This document shows, piece after piece, positions 19,701 to 31,700 of a stretch of DNA of 64,000 bases (position 1 is the stretch's first letter; each line of letters begins with the position of its first letter). A program made the translations under genes and the position numbers. The notes beneath the pieces are model-generated. The model saw only the letters and a list, made by a program, of their open reading frames with translations, made no database searches and was not told the DNA's origin. Source of the DNA: Amycolatopsis aidingensis (GTDB lineage: Bacteria; Actinomycetota; Actinomycetes; Mycobacteriales; Pseudonocardiaceae); contig NZ_CP076538.1 in assembly GCF_018885265.1 (NCBI RefSeq), forward strand, positions 3,384,001-3,448,000. The letters run 5' to 3'.

Positions 19701-21150
19701 AGGAACCGGCAGCGGGGCATCCCGCGCTGACCGCGGGCACCGCCCTGACGCTCGCACTGGTGCAGGCGCTCGGCGACCTCGACCTGCCTGCCCCGCTGTG
19801 GTGCCTGACCCGCGGCGCGGTCGCCGTCGATGCCGGGGACCGGCTGGAGCACCCGCTGCAGGCCCAGGTGCTCGGGCTCGGCTACACCGCGGCACTGGAA
19901 CACCCGCACCGCTGGGGCGGCCTGATCGACCTGCCCCCGGTGCTGGACGATCCCGCCGCGCGGCGGCTCGCCGGGATCCTGGCCGGTCCGGACGGCGAGG
20001 ACCAGCTCGCCATCCGGGCCACCGGGGTACACGCCCGGCGGGTGCTGCGCGCCCCGGACCCCGGCCGGGAACCCCGGCGCGCATGGAAACCCCGCGGCAC
20101 CACCCTGATCACCGGTGGCACCGGCGTGCTCGGCGCCGTCCTCGCCAGGCACCTCGCCCGCGCGGGCGCGGAGCACCTGGTACTGGTCAGCCGCGCGGGC
20201 CCGCGGGCCCCCGGCGCGCCGGACCTTGCGGCCGAACTCACCGAGCTTGGCGCCGCCGTCACGGTCGAGGCCTGCGACCTGGCCGACCGGGACGAGGTCG
20301 CCGCCCTGCTCGACCGGCTGGCCGGCGCGGGCCACGTGCCGCGGGACGTCTTCCACATCGCCGGGCTCGTCCACCTGGCCACCCTCGCCGGCACCGACAC
20401 CGAGGAGTTCGCCGCGGCGCTGGCCGCCAAGGTCGCTGGCGCCCGGCACCTGGACGCCCTGCTCGACCCGGACACCCTCGACTCCTTCGTGTTGTACTCC
20501 TCCACCACCGGGGTCTGGGGCAGCGGCGAACACGCCGCCTACGCCGCGGGCAACGCCTACCTGGAGGCACTGGCCCGCGACCGCCGTGACCGTGGCCTGC
20601 CCGCTACCTGCCTGTCCTGGGGCACCTGGTGGGACGACCAGGACCGGCTGCCGGTCGGACGGATCGAGGGCAGCGGCCTGGTGCTGATGGACCCCGAGCC
20701 CGCGCTGCGCGCCCTGCGCCGGGCGCTGGACGCGGAGGAGACCCAGCTGACCATCGCCGATATCGACTGGGACCGCTACCACCCGGTGTTCACCTCCGCC
20801 CGCCCCTCCCGGCTGTTCGACGAACTGCCCGAGGTACGCGCCCTGCGCCGAGCAGGGAGTGAGCGGGACACCGCCGCGGGCGGCGAGTTCGGCACCAGGC
20901 TACGCGCACTGCCGGAGCGGGAGCAGCGGGCGAAACTGCTCGACCTGGTCCGTTCCCAGGCGGCCCAGGTGCTCGGGCACCCCACGGCGCGGGCCGTGCC
21001 GGAGGCGCGGGCACTACGCGAGATCGGGTTCGACTCGGTGACCGCCGTCGACCTGCGCAACCGGCTGAGCCGCGCCACCGGGCTCACCCTGCCGGCCACC
21101 CTGGTCTTCGACCATCCCGACGCCACCGCACTGGCGGCGTTCCTGCACTC
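16688..21150 (+). other. Module 3 of the window: KS-AT(methylmalonyl)-KR(A2 type)-ACP
   Basis: Approximate domains: KS 16688-17910, AT 18220-19260, dimerisation element 19310-19460, KR 19465-20690, ACP 20900-21150. AT has [17 protein letters not shown] and YASH, the methylmalonyl-CoA set. KR lacks LDD (it reads [11 protein letters not shown]) and has Trp 8 residues and His 3 residues before the catalytic Tyr ([14 protein letters not shown]), the published A2 pattern. Predicted outcome is an L-configured beta-hydroxyl next to a methyl branch. Confidence 0.85.
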
Positions 21151-24100
21151 CCTCCTGCTGGGTGGCACGCCCCGCACCGAGGCACCGGCCGCGGCCGGAA
21201 CCGACGCCGGTGAGCCGGTCGCGATCGTCGCGATGAGCTGCCGCTTCCCCGGCGGTGTGCAGGGCCCCGAGGACCTGTGGCGCCTGCTGGCCGAGGGCGG
21301 CGACGCGATCTCCGGCCTGCCCACCGACCGTGGCTGGGACCTGGACGGGCTGTTCAGCGCTGACCCGGACGCCCCCGGCACCTCCTACACCCGCTCCGGC
21401 GGGTTCCTCTCCGGCGCCGCGGACTTCGACGCCGAGTTCTTCGGGCTGTCCCCGCGCGAGGCACTCACCATGGACCCGCAACAGCGGCTGCTGCTGGAGA
21501 CCACCTGGGAAACCTTCGAACGGGCCGGGATCGACCCTGCCGCGCTGCGCGGCGGCCAGGTCGGCACCTTCGTCGGTGCCAGCTACCAGGAGTACGGCAC
21601 CGATCCCGAGCCCGGCGACGAGGGCTACGTGGTGACCAGCACCGTGGCCAGCGCGCTCTCCGGCAGGGTGGCTTACCTGTTCGGCCTTGAGGGCCCCGCG
21701 GTGACCGTGGACACCGCCTGCTCCTCCTCGCTGGTGGCGCTGCACATGGCGGCCCAGTCGGTACGCGGAGGGGAGACCTCGCTCGCGCTGGCGGGCGGGG
21801 TCACCGTGATGCCCACTCCCAGGGCGTTCGTCGCCTTCAGCCGCCAGCGCGCCCTCGCCCCGGACGGCCGCTGCAAGGCCTTCGCCGACTCCGCGGACGG
21901 GATGACCCTTGCCGAGGGTGTCGGGGTGGTGCTGCTGGAGCGGCTGTCCGACGCGCGGCGCAACGGGCATCCGGTGCTGGCGGTGCTGCGCGGTAGCGCG
22001 GTGAACTCCGATGGCGCATCCAACGGCCTGACCGCGCCGAACGGGCCCTCCCAGCAACGGGTGATCCGGCAGGCCCTCGCCAACGCGAGACTGTCCACAA
22101 CGGATGTCGATCTGGTCGAGGCACACGGCACCGGGACCGCACTTGGTGACCCGATCGAGGCGCAGGCGGTGCTGGCGACCTACGGCGCGGACCGTGACCA
22201 TCCACTGTGGCTGGGTTCGGTGAAGTCGAACCTCGGGCATACCCAGGCCGCGGCCGGGGTGGCCGGTGTGATCAAGTCGGTGCTGGCGTTGCGGAACGGG
22301 ATAGCCCCGCGCACCCTGCACGCCGAGCATCCATCCTCCCATGTGGACTGGGAAGCTGGGTCCGTCGAACTGCTCACCGAGGAACGCGCCTGGCCGGAGC
22401 TCGACCGGCCGCGCCGCGCCGCGGTTTCCTCCTTCGGGATCAGCGGCACCAACGCGCACGCCATCCTGGAGCAGGCCGAACCGGAACCGGACCGGGCAAG
22501 GCCCGCGCTCACCCCCGCCGTGGTGCCCTGGGTGGTGTCCGGCCGGACCGAGCAGGCCGCCCGCGCCCAGGTCGAACGGCTGCGGGCAGCCACCGCGGAC
22601 GGCGGAGCCGACCCGCTGGACGTCGGCTGGTCGCTCGCGAGCGGCCGGGCGGCACTGGCGCACCGGATGGTGCTGGCCTGGGACGGCACCCGGACCACCG
22701 AACTCGCGCGGGGCGCTGGCACCGGCGGTGGCCTGGCGCTGCTGTTCTCCGGCCAGGGCGCGCAGCGCGCGGGCATGGGCCGCGAACTGGCCGCCCGGTT
22801 CCCGGTGTTCGCCGCCGCCTGGGACGAGGTGTGCGCCCAGCTGGACACCGAGCTACCGGTTCCGGTGGGGCACACGCTGGCCGAGCCGGAACTGCTGGAC
22901 GGCACCGGGGCCGCCCAGCCAGCCCTGTTCGCCCTCGAAGTGGCCCTGTACCGGCTGGTGGAGTCCTTCGGGATCCGGCCGGACTACCTGATCGGGCACT
23001 CCATCGGGGAGATCGCCGCCGCGCACGTCGCCGGGGTGCTCACCATGGCCGAGGCAGCACGCCTGGTCACCGCACGGGCCGGGCTGATGGGGCAGCTGCC
23101 GCCCGGCGGGGCGATGGTGGCCGTCCCCGCGGCCGAGGCCGAGGTCACCCCGCTGCTGTCCGGCAGACAGGACCAGGTCGCCATCGCGGCCGTCAACGGG
23201 CCGGAGTCCGTGGTGCTGGCCGGTGAGGAGGACGCGGTGACCGAGGTGGCCGCCCGGTTCCCCCGGTCCCGGCGGCTGCGCACCAGTCACGCCTTCCACT
23301 CCCCGCTGATGGAGCCGATGCTCGACCGGTTCCGGGATGCGCTGACCGGCCTGGACCCGAAGGCGCCCGGCATCCCGGTGATCTCCACGCTGACCGGGGA
23401 ACCGGCAGGCCCGGACTGGGGCTCGGTGGACTACTGGGTGCGGCACGCGCGGCAACCCGTCCGGTTCGGCGCGGCCGTCGCCACCGCGGCCACCCACGGC
23501 ACCGGCGCCTTCCTCGAACTGGGACCGGACGCGGTGCTCACCGGCGCGGTCGCCGACACCGCGCCGGAGGCGGTGGCCGCGCCCCTGCTGCGCCGGGACC
23601 GCGGCGAGGAGCTCGCCACCGTCACCGCACTGGCCCGGCTGCACTGCGCCGGGATTCCGGTCAGCTGGGCCGAACTCTTCACGGGTACCGGCGCCGCCAG
23701 GGTGGACCTGCCCACCTACCCCTTCCAGCACCAGCGCTTCTGGCTCGCCCCCCGCGACGGCACCGAGCAGGCCGCGCCCAGCGGGGACGCGCTGTTCCGG
23801 CTCCGCTGGCCCCGGGTACCCGGGCAGGCGGCCGGCGCGGACCCGCGCCGGTGGGCGGTACTTGGCGAGCACCCGACGGCCGGGACACTGAACTCCTGCG
23901 GCGTCCCGCGGCGGCCGGAGGGCACCGTCGCCGAGCTGGCGGCGGCGATCCCCGGCACCGAAGCGGTACCCGAGGTCGTGCTGCTACCCGTCGACCCCGG
24001 CGATGACTGCCCGGCGACCGGGACGCGGGACACGGTGACCTGGCTGCTCGCCCAGCTGCGGGACTGGCTGGCCGAGGACCGGTTCGCCCACTCCCGCCTG

Positions 24101-25702
24101 GTGCTGGTGACCCGTGACGCGGTGCCCGCCACGCCAGGGGACGAGCTGACCGGGCTGGCCGCGGCCGGGGCGTGGGGGCTGGTGCGCTCGGCGCAGGCGG
24201 AGCATCCCGGCCGGTTCGTCCTCGCCGACCTCGACGGCGCGCCGTCCTCGGCCACGGCCCTGCTGGACGCGCTCACCGCCGCCAGGGAACCGCAGCTGGC
24301 CGCCAGGGCCGGCGCCGTGCACGTGCCCCGGCTCGCCCCGCTCGACCTTCCCGGCTGGCCGGACGGTGGGCAGGCGGGCTGGCACTGGCCCGACGGCGGA
24401 ACCGTGCTGATCACCGGCGGCACCGGCGCGCTCGGCAGGCACCTCGCGCGCCACCTGGTCACCCGGCACGGGGTGCGCAGCCTGCTGCTCGTCAGCAGGA
24501 GTGGCCCCGAGGCACCGGGGGCGCGGGAACTGGCGGCGGAACTCACCGCACACGGCACCGAGGTCCGCATCGTTGCCTGCGACACCGCCGACCGCGACCA
24601 GCTCGCCGCCCTGCTGGACGAGGTCCCGGCCGAACACCCGTTGTCCGCGGTAGCGCACCTGGCAGGGGTGCTGGACGACGGCCTGCTCACCGGCCTCACC
24701 GCCGAGCAGGTCGCCAGGGTGCTGCGGCCCAAGGTGGACGCCGCGGTGCACCTGCACGAGCTGACCCGCGGCCTGGACCTCTCGGCCTTCGTGCTGTTCT
24801 CCGGATTCGCCGGGGTACTGGGCAGCCCTGGCCAGGCCGGCTACGCCGCGGCGAACGCGTTCCTGGACGCGCTGGCCCACCGGCGCCGCGCGCTGGGGCT
24901 GCCTGCCGCCGCGGTGGCGTGGGGACTGTGGGCGCAGGACACCGGCATGGCAGGGGAACTCGGCGCCGCGGACACGGCCCGGCTGCGGCGCTCCGGCATC
25001 CTGCCGATCACCCCCCGGCGCGGCCTCGACTTGCTGGACACCGCAGCCGCGGCGGGCACGCCACTGGTGGTGGCCGCCCCGCTGGACCTGACGGCACTCG
25101 CCGCGGGCACCCCGCCGAGCCTGCTGCGCGACCTGATCGGGGACACCGGGCAGGACACAGCCGACGGGCACGGCCCACCCGGCGCGGAACTGGCGCGGCG
25201 GCTGGCGGGCCGGGACACCGATGGCCAGCGGGAGCTGCTGCTGGAGCTGGTGTCCGAGGTGACCGCGACCGTGCTCGGCCACCAGCAGGGCACCGCCATC
25301 GACCGTCAGCGCGGCTTCCTCGACCTCGGGATGACCTCACTGAACGGGGTCGAGTTGCGCAACCTGCTCGCCGCGCGGACCGGGCTCACCCTGCCCACCA
25401 CGCTGATCTTCGACCACGCCAGCCCGGAGGAGCTCGCCGCCCACCTGCGGGACCTGCTCACCGGCGAGCACGCCGCGGCCACCGCACCGGCACTGGCCGA
25501 CCTCGGCAGGTTCGAGGCGGCCGTCGCGGAGACCCCGCTCGACCCGGACACCAGGGCCCGGCTGGTGAAACGGCTGTCCGCGGTGCTGTGGACCTTGCGC
25601 GCGGGCGAGGACGAGTCGGGCAGCGGTGCGCGGGCCGGGCTGGACGCCGCGAGCGACGAAGAGATGTTCGCGCTGATCAACGAGGAACTCGGGCTCGACT
25701 GA
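16688..25702 (+). CDS. PKS A fragment 5: modules 3 and 4 with C-terminal docking region
   Basis: Largest open part of PKS A, 3,004 residues. It starts at the KS3 N terminus because one G is missing at 16676-16679 relative to 11593-11597. Order: KS3, AT3 (methylmalonyl type), dimerisation element ([19 protein letters not shown]), KR3, ACP3, KS4, AT4 (malonyl type), KR4, ACP4. After ACP4 come about 85 residues ([17 protein letters not shown] to [16 protein letters not shown]) that match C-terminal docking regions and would pair with the N-terminal coil of PKS B, whose gene begins 38 bases later. No DH is present in either module. Cytoplasmic assembly-line enzyme. Confidence 0.9.
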   Translation: MVVGMGCRFPGGVASPEDLWRLVTEGVDAIGEFPTDRGWDIAGRTATSSGGFLPDAAGFDAGFFGMSPREAVATDAQQRLLLEVSWEALERAGIDPHVLRGSPTGVFAGVMYSDYATLLGAEFEGHQGTGSAPSVASGRVAYTLGMEGPAVSVDTACSSSLVALHWAAQALRSGECSLALAGGVTVMATPGTFVEFTRQGGLAPDGRCKAYSDAADGVAWSEGVGMLVLERLSDAERNGHQVLAVVRGSAVNSDGASHGLTAPNGPSQQRVIRQALASAGLAATDVDLVEGHGTGTPLGDPIEAQALLATYGQDRDTPLLLGSVKSNLGHTQAAAGVAGVIKTVQAMRHGIAPRTLHADAPSSQVDWTAGKVELLAQPADWPETGHPRRAGVSSFGISGTNAHVILEQAGRPDDPGQDDPAAQPRLLPWVLSGRTEGALRAQATNLIAAAREHPEWTPAGIGRTLLGRTGFEHRAVVLGAARERLLGAAATIGTGNPGAGVVEGTADLTEVKVVFVFPGQGAQWAGMGAQLLAESPVFAQRLAECERALAPWLDFSPTAVLRGAEGAPGLDRVEVVQPVSFAVMVSLAGLWRSCGVRPDAVLGHSQGEIAAAVVAGALSIEDGARVVAVRSRAIARGLAGSGGMLSIALPAEEVAARLPEGDRVSIAAVNAPGSVVVSGAEDALDELAAALTGEGVRTRRIAVDYASHSAEVEQLRDTLPGELAGIEPRRAQVPFHSTVTGRWLEGPEVDAGYWYRNLRHTVGFEPAVRTLLDQRYRMFVEVSPHPVLTPGIQETIEATGVPAATGATLRREDGGLDRWLTSLAELYVRGLPVDWSACFADTATRRVDLPTYPFQHERYWPEPPPHPAADAAGDEEGFWSQLRQQDLGSLAARIGVDEESLGTVLPALDAWRTAHRQDSAVESWRYRVAWRPVSGGTAPVLTGTWLLVTTEGVQDTAVHQALTTHGAEVHRVTLDATRPDRDTVAARLGRPGELAGVVSLLAMAEEPAAGHPALTAGTALTLALVQALGDLDLPAPLWCLTRGAVAVDAGDRLEHPLQAQVLGLGYTAALEHPHRWGGLIDLPPVLDDPAARRLAGILAGPDGEDQLAIRATGVHARRVLRAPDPGREPRRAWKPRGTTLITGGTGVLGAVLARHLARAGAEHLVLVSRAGPRAPGAPDLAAELTELGAAVTVEACDLADRDEVAALLDRLAGAGHVPRDVFHIAGLVHLATLAGTDTEEFAAALAAKVAGARHLDALLDPDTLDSFVLYSSTTGVWGSGEHAAYAAGNAYLEALARDRRDRGLPATCLSWGTWWDDQDRLPVGRIEGSGLVLMDPEPALRALRRALDAEETQLTIADIDWDRYHPVFTSARPSRLFDELPEVRALRRAGSERDTAAGGEFGTRLRALPEREQRAKLLDLVRSQAAQVLGHPTARAVPEARALREIGFDSVTAVDLRNRLSRATGLTLPATLVFDHPDATALAAFLHSLLLGGTPRTEAPAAAGTDAGEPVAIVAMSCRFPGGVQGPEDLWRLLAEGGDAISGLPTDRGWDLDGLFSADPDAPGTSYTRSGGFLSGAADFDAEFFGLSPREALTMDPQQRLLLETTWETFERAGIDPAALRGGQVGTFVGASYQEYGTDPEPGDEGYVVTSTVASALSGRVAYLFGLEGPAVTVDTACSSSLVALHMAAQSVRGGETSLALAGGVTVMPTPRAFVAFSRQRALAPDGRCKAFADSADGMTLAEGVGVVLLERLSDARRNGHPVLAVLRGSAVNSDGASNGLTAPNGPSQQRVIRQALANARLSTTDVDLVEAHGTGTALGDPIEAQAVLATYGADRDHPLWLGSVKSNLGHTQAAAGVAGVIKSVLALRNGIAPRTLHAEHPSSHVDWEAGSVELLTEERAWPELDRPRRAAVSSFGISGTNAHAILEQAEPEPDRARPALTPAVVPWVVSGRTEQAARAQVERLRAATADGGADPLDVGWSLASGRAALAHRMVLAWDGTRTTELARGAGTGGGLALLFSGQGAQRAGMGRELAARFPVFAAAWDEVCAQLDTELPVPVGHTLAEPELLDGTGAAQPALFALEVALYRLVESFGIRPDYLIGHSIGEIAAAHVAGVLTMAEAARLVTARAGLMGQLPPGGAMVAVPAAEAEVTPLLSGRQDQVAIAAVNGPESVVLAGEEDAVTEVAARFPRSRRLRTSHAFHSPLMEPMLDRFRDALTGLDPKAPGIPVISTLTGEPAGPDWGSVDYWVRHARQPVRFGAAVATAATHGTGAFLELGPDAVLTGAVADTAPEAVAAPLLRRDRGEELATVTALARLHCAGIPVSWAELFTGTGAARVDLPTYPFQHQRFWLAPRDGTEQAAPSGDALFRLRWPRVPGQAAGADPRRWAVLGEHPTAGTLNSCGVPRRPEGTVAELAAAIPGTEAVPEVVLLPVDPGDDCPATGTRDTVTWLLAQLRDWLAEDRFAHSRLVLVTRDAVPATPGDELTGLAAAGAWGLVRSAQAEHPGRFVLADLDGAPSSATALLDALTAAREPQLAARAGAVHVPRLAPLDLPGWPDGGQAGWHWPDGGTVLITGGTGALGRHLARHLVTRHGVRSLLLVSRSGPEAPGARELAAELTAHGTEVRIVACDTADRDQLAALLDEVPAEHPLSAVAHLAGVLDDGLLTGLTAEQVARVLRPKVDAAVHLHELTRGLDLSAFVLFSGFAGVLGSPGQAGYAAANAFLDALAHRRRALGLPAAAVAWGLWAQDTGMAGELGAADTARLRRSGILPITPRRGLDLLDTAAAAGTPLVVAAPLDLTALAAGTPPSLLRDLIGDTGQDTADGHGPPGAELARRLAGRDTDGQRELLLELVSEVTATVLGHQQGTAIDRQRGFLDLGMTSLNGVELRNLLAARTGLTLPTTLIFDHASPEELAAHLRDLLTGEHAAATAPALADLGRFEAAVAETPLDPDTRARLVKRLSAVLWTLRAGEDESGSGARAGLDAASDEEMFALINEELGLD
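16850..17033 (+). repeat. Repeat block E, copy 2 (KS3)
   Basis: Partner of 11798-11980, with the five-G run that keeps the frame open. Confidence 0.9.
21205..25460 (+). other. Module 4 of the window: KS-AT(malonyl)-KR (catalytic Ser to Gly)-ACP
   Basis: Approximate domains: KS 21205-22480, AT 22735-23750, KR 23790-24960, ACP 25200-25450. AT has [10 protein letters not shown] and SHAFHS (malonyl). KR has LDD and the Tyr (GQAGYAAAN) but reads LFSGFAG where other modules read FSS: the residue 13 before the Tyr, the catalytic Ser, is Gly. There is no dimerisation element between AT and KR, unlike module 3. The ACP site is [10 protein letters not shown], Thr replacing the usual Asp before the modified Ser. 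Product may be a beta-ketone if the KR is dead. Confidence 0.8.
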
Positions 25703-25740
25703 CCGGGCGCCCGAGGGACCGGATAGCGAGGGACCGACGT

Positions 25741-28700
25741 ATGACGAGCACCGAGAACAAGCTCCGCGACTACCTGAAGCTGGTCACCTCGGATCTCCGC
25801 CAGGCCCGGCAGCGGTTGCGGGAGGCCGAGGCAAGGCAGCAGGAGCCGATCGCCATCGTCGGCATGGCCTGCCGCTACCCCGGGGGGATCGGCTCCCCCG
25901 AGGACCTGTGGCGGGCGCTGGCCGAAGACAGGGATCTGGTCGGCGGGCTGCCGGCCGACCGTGGCTGGGACCTGGACTCGCTCTACCACCCCGACCCGGA
26001 CCACCCCGGCACCACCTACGTGCGGGAAGGCGGCTTCCTCGCGGACGCGGCCGGGTTCGACGCCGGGTTCTTCGGTGTCTCACCCCGCGAGGCCCTGGCC
26101 ATGGACCCGCAGCAACGCCTGATCCTCGAGGTCTGCTGGGAGGCTGCCGAGCGGGCCGGGATCGACCCGCGCGGCCTGCGGGGTTCCGGCACCGGCACCT
26201 TCGTCGGCGCCATCCAGCTGAACTACGGCGCCGGAGCGGCCCTGCCCGAGGGGGTCGAGGGCCACCTGGCCACCGGCACCACCGCGAGCGTGATCTCCGG
26301 CCGGGTGGCCTACCTGCTCGGGCTGCGCGGGCCCGCCGTCACCGTGGACACCGCCTGCTCCTCCTCGCTGGTCGCGCTGCACCTTGCCGCCCAGGCGCTG
26401 CGCTCGGGGGAATGCTCGCTCGCCCTGGCAGGCGGGGTGACCGTGATGCCGGGCCCCGGGGTGCTGGTCGAGTTCGCCCGGCAACGCGCCATGTCGGCCG
26501 ACGGCAGGTGCAAGGCCTTCGCCGAGGCGGCCGACGGCGTCGGCTGGGGCGAGGGAGTGGGCGTGCTGCTGCTGGAGCGGCTCTCCGACGCACGCCGTCA
26601 CGGGCATCGCGTCCTCGCCACCGTACGCGGTTCCGCAGTGAACTCCGACGGCGCCAGCAGCGGGCTCACCGCCCCCAGCGGTTCCGCGCAGCGGCGGGTG
26701 ATCCGTGCCGCGCTGGAGGGCGCAGGGCTGTCCCCGGCGCAGGTGGACGCGATCGAAGGGCACGGCACCGGCACCGAGCTCGGCGACCCGATCGAGGCGC
26801 AGGCGCTGCTGGCGACCTATGGCGCGGACCGTGACCGTCCACTGTGGCTGGGTTCGGTGAAGTCGAATATCGGGCACACCCAGGCCGCGGCCGGGGTGGC
26901 CGGTGTGATCAAGATGGTGCAGGCCATGCGGCACGAGACGCTGCCGCGGACCCTGCACGTGGACCGGCCATCCTCCCATGTGGACTGGTCCGCGGGCCCG
27001 GTTGCCCTGCTGACCGAACCCGTGCCGTGGCCGGAGTCCGGCGAGCCACGCCGGGTCGCGGTGTCCTCCTTCGGGATCAGCGGCACCAACGCGCATGTGG
27101 TCCTGGAACAGGGGCCCGCCGCCCAGTCCATCGGTGCGCCCGGTACCGCCCCGGCGCTGGTGCCGTTGGTGCTGTCCGGCCGGTCCGCAGACGCCCTGGA
27201 CGCCCAGCGGGAGGCGGTGCTGGCGACCGCGGACCAGCATCGCCAGGTGGACCTCGGCTTCTCGCTGGCCACCGCCCGCTCCACCTTCGAGCACCGCGCC
27301 GTACTGCTGGCTGGGGAAGGCGAACCGGTGCGGGTGGCGCAGGGGGTGGCCGGCGAGCCGAGGGTGGCCTTCGTGTTCTCCGGCCAGGGCGGCCAGCGGC
27401 CGGAGATGGGCAGGGAGCTGTACGCCCGGTTCCCGGTGTTCGCCGACGCCTTCGACGCCGTGCTGGCGGAACTGGGTGAACCGGTGCGGGAGCCGCAGGC
27501 GCGACCGGAGGAGACCGGCTGGGCCCAGCCCGCGCTGTTCGCGCTGGAGGTCGCGCTGTTCCGGCTGCTGGAGTCCTGGGGACTGCGGCCGGACTACCTG
27601 GTGGGGCACTCGGTGGGGGAGATCGCCGCCGCACACGTCGCCGGGGTGCTTTCCCTCGCCGACGCCTGCACCGTGGTGCGGGAACGGGCCCGGCTGATGC
27701 AGGCGCTGCCGCCCGGCGGGGCGATGATCGCGGTCCGGGCGGCCGAAGCCGAGGTGGCCCCGCTGCTTGCCGGGTACCCCGGTGCGGTGTCGCTGGCCGC
27801 GGTGAACGCGCCGGACGCGGTGGTGCTGTCCGGGGAGCACGAGGCGGTCACCGCGATCGCGGACACCCTGGCGGGCCGGGGCCACCGGACCACCCCGCTG
27901 TCCGTCAGCCACGCCTTCCACTCCCCGCTGATGGAACCCATGCTGGCGGAGTTCGCCCGCGCGGTCGCGGGGCTGGAGACCCGGCCGCCGTCCATCCCCG
28001 TGATGTCCACTGTGGATGGTGGACCGGCCACGGAGAACTGGGGCGGCCCCGAGTACTGGGTGAGCCAGGTACGGGCACCGGTGCGGTTCGCCGAGGCCGT
28101 CACCGCGCTCGCCGAGACGGGGGTGCGGGCCGTACTGGAGCTGGGGCCGGACGGCTCGCTGTGCGCCGCGGCCCTGCGGGGGCTTCCCGAGCAGGCCGTG
28201 GCGGTGCCCATCCTGCGCACGGACCGGCCCGAGGAGGAGGCGGTGCTACGGGCACTGGCCGCCCTGCACGTCACCGGGGCCGCGGTGGACTGGGCCGCGT
28301 ACTTCACCGGCACCGGCGCCACCCTTGTGGACCTTCCCACCTACCCCTTCCAGCACGAACGGTTCTGGCTCACCCCGGCACCGGTCACAGCGGACGCCAC
28401 CGGACTCGGCCAGGACACCCCGGAACACCCCCTGCTCGCGGCGCGGGTCACCATCGCCGACTCCACCGGGGTACTGCTCACCGGCCGCCTTTCCACCGTC
28501 ACCCATCCCTGGCTGGCCGACCACGTCATCGGCGACCGGATCCTGCTGCCCGCGACGGCCTTCCTGGAGCTGGCGATCCGGGCAGGCGACGAGGTCGGCT
28601 GCGACCGGGTGGAGGAACTGACCCTCGCCGCGCCCCTGGTGCTGCCGGAACACGCCGCGGTGCAGGTGCAGGTGGCGGTGGGCGCGGGCGAGCCGGGTGA

Positions 28701-31700
28701 GCGCAGGGAGCTCACCGTGCACTCCCGGCCCGAGGGGGAGCCGGACGCGCCATGGACCCAGCACGCCACCGGCATCCTGACCGCGGGCACGGCGCCGGCC
28801 CCCGCCGGCAGCGGGCTCACCGAGTGGCCACCGCGGGGAGCCGAACCCGTCGGGCTGGACGGCTGCTACGAATCCCTCGCCGGGCACGGCTTCGGCTACG
28901 GGCCCGCGTTCCAGGGCCTGCGGGCGGTATGGCGCCGGGGCGAGGAGGTGTTCGCCGAGGTCGGCCTGCCCCCGGATATCGCGACCGAGGCGGCCGCATT
29001 CGGCCTGCACCCCGCCCTGCTGGACGCCGCCGTGCAGGCACCAGCCGCCGCCGACCGGGACACCGCGGGCGGCCTGCCGTTCTCCTGGCACGGGGTGTCC
29101 CTGCATGCCGGCGGAGCGACGGAACTACGGGTGCGGGTCACCCGATCCGGACCCGAAACGTTGTCCGTGCTGGCCGCCGATCCGGCGGGCGCCCCGGTCG
29201 CCACCATCGACGGGCTGGCACTGCGCGCCCTGCCCGGCCCGCGGCCGGGAGGGGACGGCATCCGGGACGCCCTGTTCACCCTCGAATGGACCCCGGTCCA
29301 GCCCGGACCCGCACCGGAGCTGCCGGTCACCGTGGCCGGGCCGGACCCGCTGGACCTCGCCGGTGCCCTGCGCGACGTCGGCCTGCGGGTGGAGACCGCG
29401 GCGGAACCGGCCCCCGCGGAGGGTCCGGTGCTGGTCAGCCTGACCGGCACCGCGGAGCCCACCGGCGAACCCGCCGCGGCCAAGGACCGGGCCGCCGCGG
29501 CGCTGGAACTGGTGCAGCGATGGCTTGCCGCGGACCCGCCGCGGGCGTGCCGCCTGGTCCTGCTCACCCGGGGCGCGATGGCAGGCACCGACCTCGCCGC
29601 CGCCGCGGCCTGGGGCCTGCTGCGCACCGCGCAGGTGGAGCACCCGGACCGGTTCACCCTCATCGACCTCGATGAGGACCGGCCGGGCCGGGAACTGGCA
29701 GGGGCACTGGGCTGCGCCGAACCGCAGCTGCTGGTCCGCGCCGGGCAGCCGCTGGCCGCCCGGCTGCATCGGGCCACCGGCGCAGCCGATTCGTCCACAT
29801 GGGACAATCGCGGGACGGTGCTGGTCACCGGCGGCACCGGCGGACTCGGCCGCGAGCTGGCCCGCCACCTCGCCGCCGAGCACGGCGTCCGGCACCTGCT
29901 GCTGGCCGGCAGGCGCGGCGCCGCCGCCCCCGGAGCCGCGGAACTGGCCGAGGAACTGGCCGGGCTTGGTGCCCAGGTGCGGCTGGCGGCCTGCGATGTG
30001 ACCGATCCGGACGGGGTGGCGCGGCTGCTCGCAGGGATACCCGCCGAGCACCCGCTGACCGCGGTGGTGCATGCCGCCGGGGTGCTGGACGACGGGGTCA
30101 TCGAAACGCTGACCCCGCAGCGGCTGGCCACCACCCTGCGCGCCAAGGCCGAGGCGGCCTGGCGGCTGCACGAGGCCACCCGCGACCTCGACCTGAACGC
30201 TTTCGTGCTGTTCTCCTCGGTGGCAGGCACCTTCGGCGGCGCGGGGCAGGGCAACTACGCGGCCGCGAACGCCTTCCTGGACGGCCTCGCCCGGTGGCGC
30301 CGGGCCCGCGGACTGCCCGCGACCAGCCTGGCCTGGGGCGCCTGGGCGACCGAAACCGGGATGACCACTGGCCGCGCGGAAACCGACCGCACCAGGGCCG
30401 CCCGCTCCGGGCTGCCCCCGCTTACCGTGCGGCAGGGGCTGGAGCTGTTCGACGCGGCGCTGGCCGACGGCGGGCCCGTCCTGCTGCCGGTGCGGATCGA
30501 CCTGCCGGCCGTGCGTTCCAGGGGCGAGGTGCCGCACCTGCTGCGCGACCTGATCCGCAGCCCGGCCCGGCCTGCCGCGAACCGGCAGGCCGGGACCGGC
30601 AACGACCTGGCGAGCAGGCTCACCGGCCTGCCGGAGGCGGAACGCGCCGGGGTGGTGCTGGAGCTGACCCGCGGCGCGGTCGCCGCGGTGCTCGGCCATC
30701 CCGGTGCCGCCGCGGTCGATCCGGCGCGGAACTTCCAGGACCTGGGGATCGACTCGCTGACCGCGGTCGAGCTGCGCAACCGGCTGGGCACGGAGACCGG
30801 GCTACGGTTGCCTGCCACCCTGGTCTTCGACCACCCCACGGCCGCCGCGCTGGCGGAGCGGCTGCTGGCCGAGCTGACCGGAAGCTCCGGTGCGGGCGCA
30901 CCGGCCATGGCCGCCCCGCGAGCCGCGCCGGAGGCGGGGGAGCCGGTCGCCATCGTCGGCATGGCCTGCCGCTACCCCGGAGGGGTGCGTTCCCCGGAGG
31001 ACCTGTGGCGGCTGGTCAGCGCGGGCACGGACGCGATCACCGGGTTCCCGGACAACCGTGGCTGGGACCTGGACCGCCTCTACCACCCGGATCCCGCGCA
31101 TCCGGGCACCTCCTACACCCGGCACGGCGGGTTCCTGCACGAGGCGGGCGAGTTCGACGCCGAGCTGTTCCGGATGAGCCCGCGGGAGGCGCTGGCCACC
31201 GACGCCCAGCAACGGCTGCTGCTGGAAGCCTCCTGGGAGGCGCTGGAACGAGCCGGGATCGACCCCACCTCGCTGTCCGGCAGCCCCACCGGCCTGTTCG
31301 CGGGCGTGATGTACAACGACTACGTCAACCTGCTGCCTGCCGCGGAGTTCGAGGGTCTGCGCGGCAACGGCAGCGCGCCCAGCGTCGCCTCCGGCCGGGT
31401 CGCCTACGCCTTCGGGTTGCAGGGACCCACGCTCACCGTGGACACCGCCTGCTCCTCCTCGCTGGTCGCGCTGCATCTGGCGGGCCAGGCGCTGCGGTCG
31501 GGGGAGTGCACCCTCGCCCTGGCAGGCGGGGTCACCGTGATGTCCACCCCCGGCGTGTTCCTCGAGTTCTCCCGGCAGCGCGGGCTGGCCCCGGACGGGC
31601 GCAGCAAGTCCTATGCGGACACCGCGGACGGGGTGGCCTGGTCCGAGGGTGTCGGGATGCTGGTGCTGGAGCGGCTGTCCGACGCGGAGCGCAACGGGCA

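Larger units (their letters stand above)
6479..25702 (+). other. Reconstructed PKS A: four-module type I polyketide synthase interrupted by six single-base frameshifts
   Basis: Read across all frames, this stretch encodes one protein of about 6,400 residues: an N-terminal docking helix ([19 protein letters not shown]), modules 1-4, and a C-terminal docking region ending at 25702. Frame changes, each explained by one missing base, lie at 8545-8548 (4 G, where the second copy has 5), about 11166 (one C lost inside the KR-ACP linker), 11384-11388 (5 G, 6 needed), 11947-11950 (4 G, second copy has 5), 16467-16471 (5 G, 6 needed) and 16676-16679 (4 G, first copy has 5). Protein similarity continues without a gap across each break, which is why I treat it as a single gene. 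Sequence error is the simplest reading; real decay is possible. The PKS B gene follows 38 bases downstream. Confidence 0.8.
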
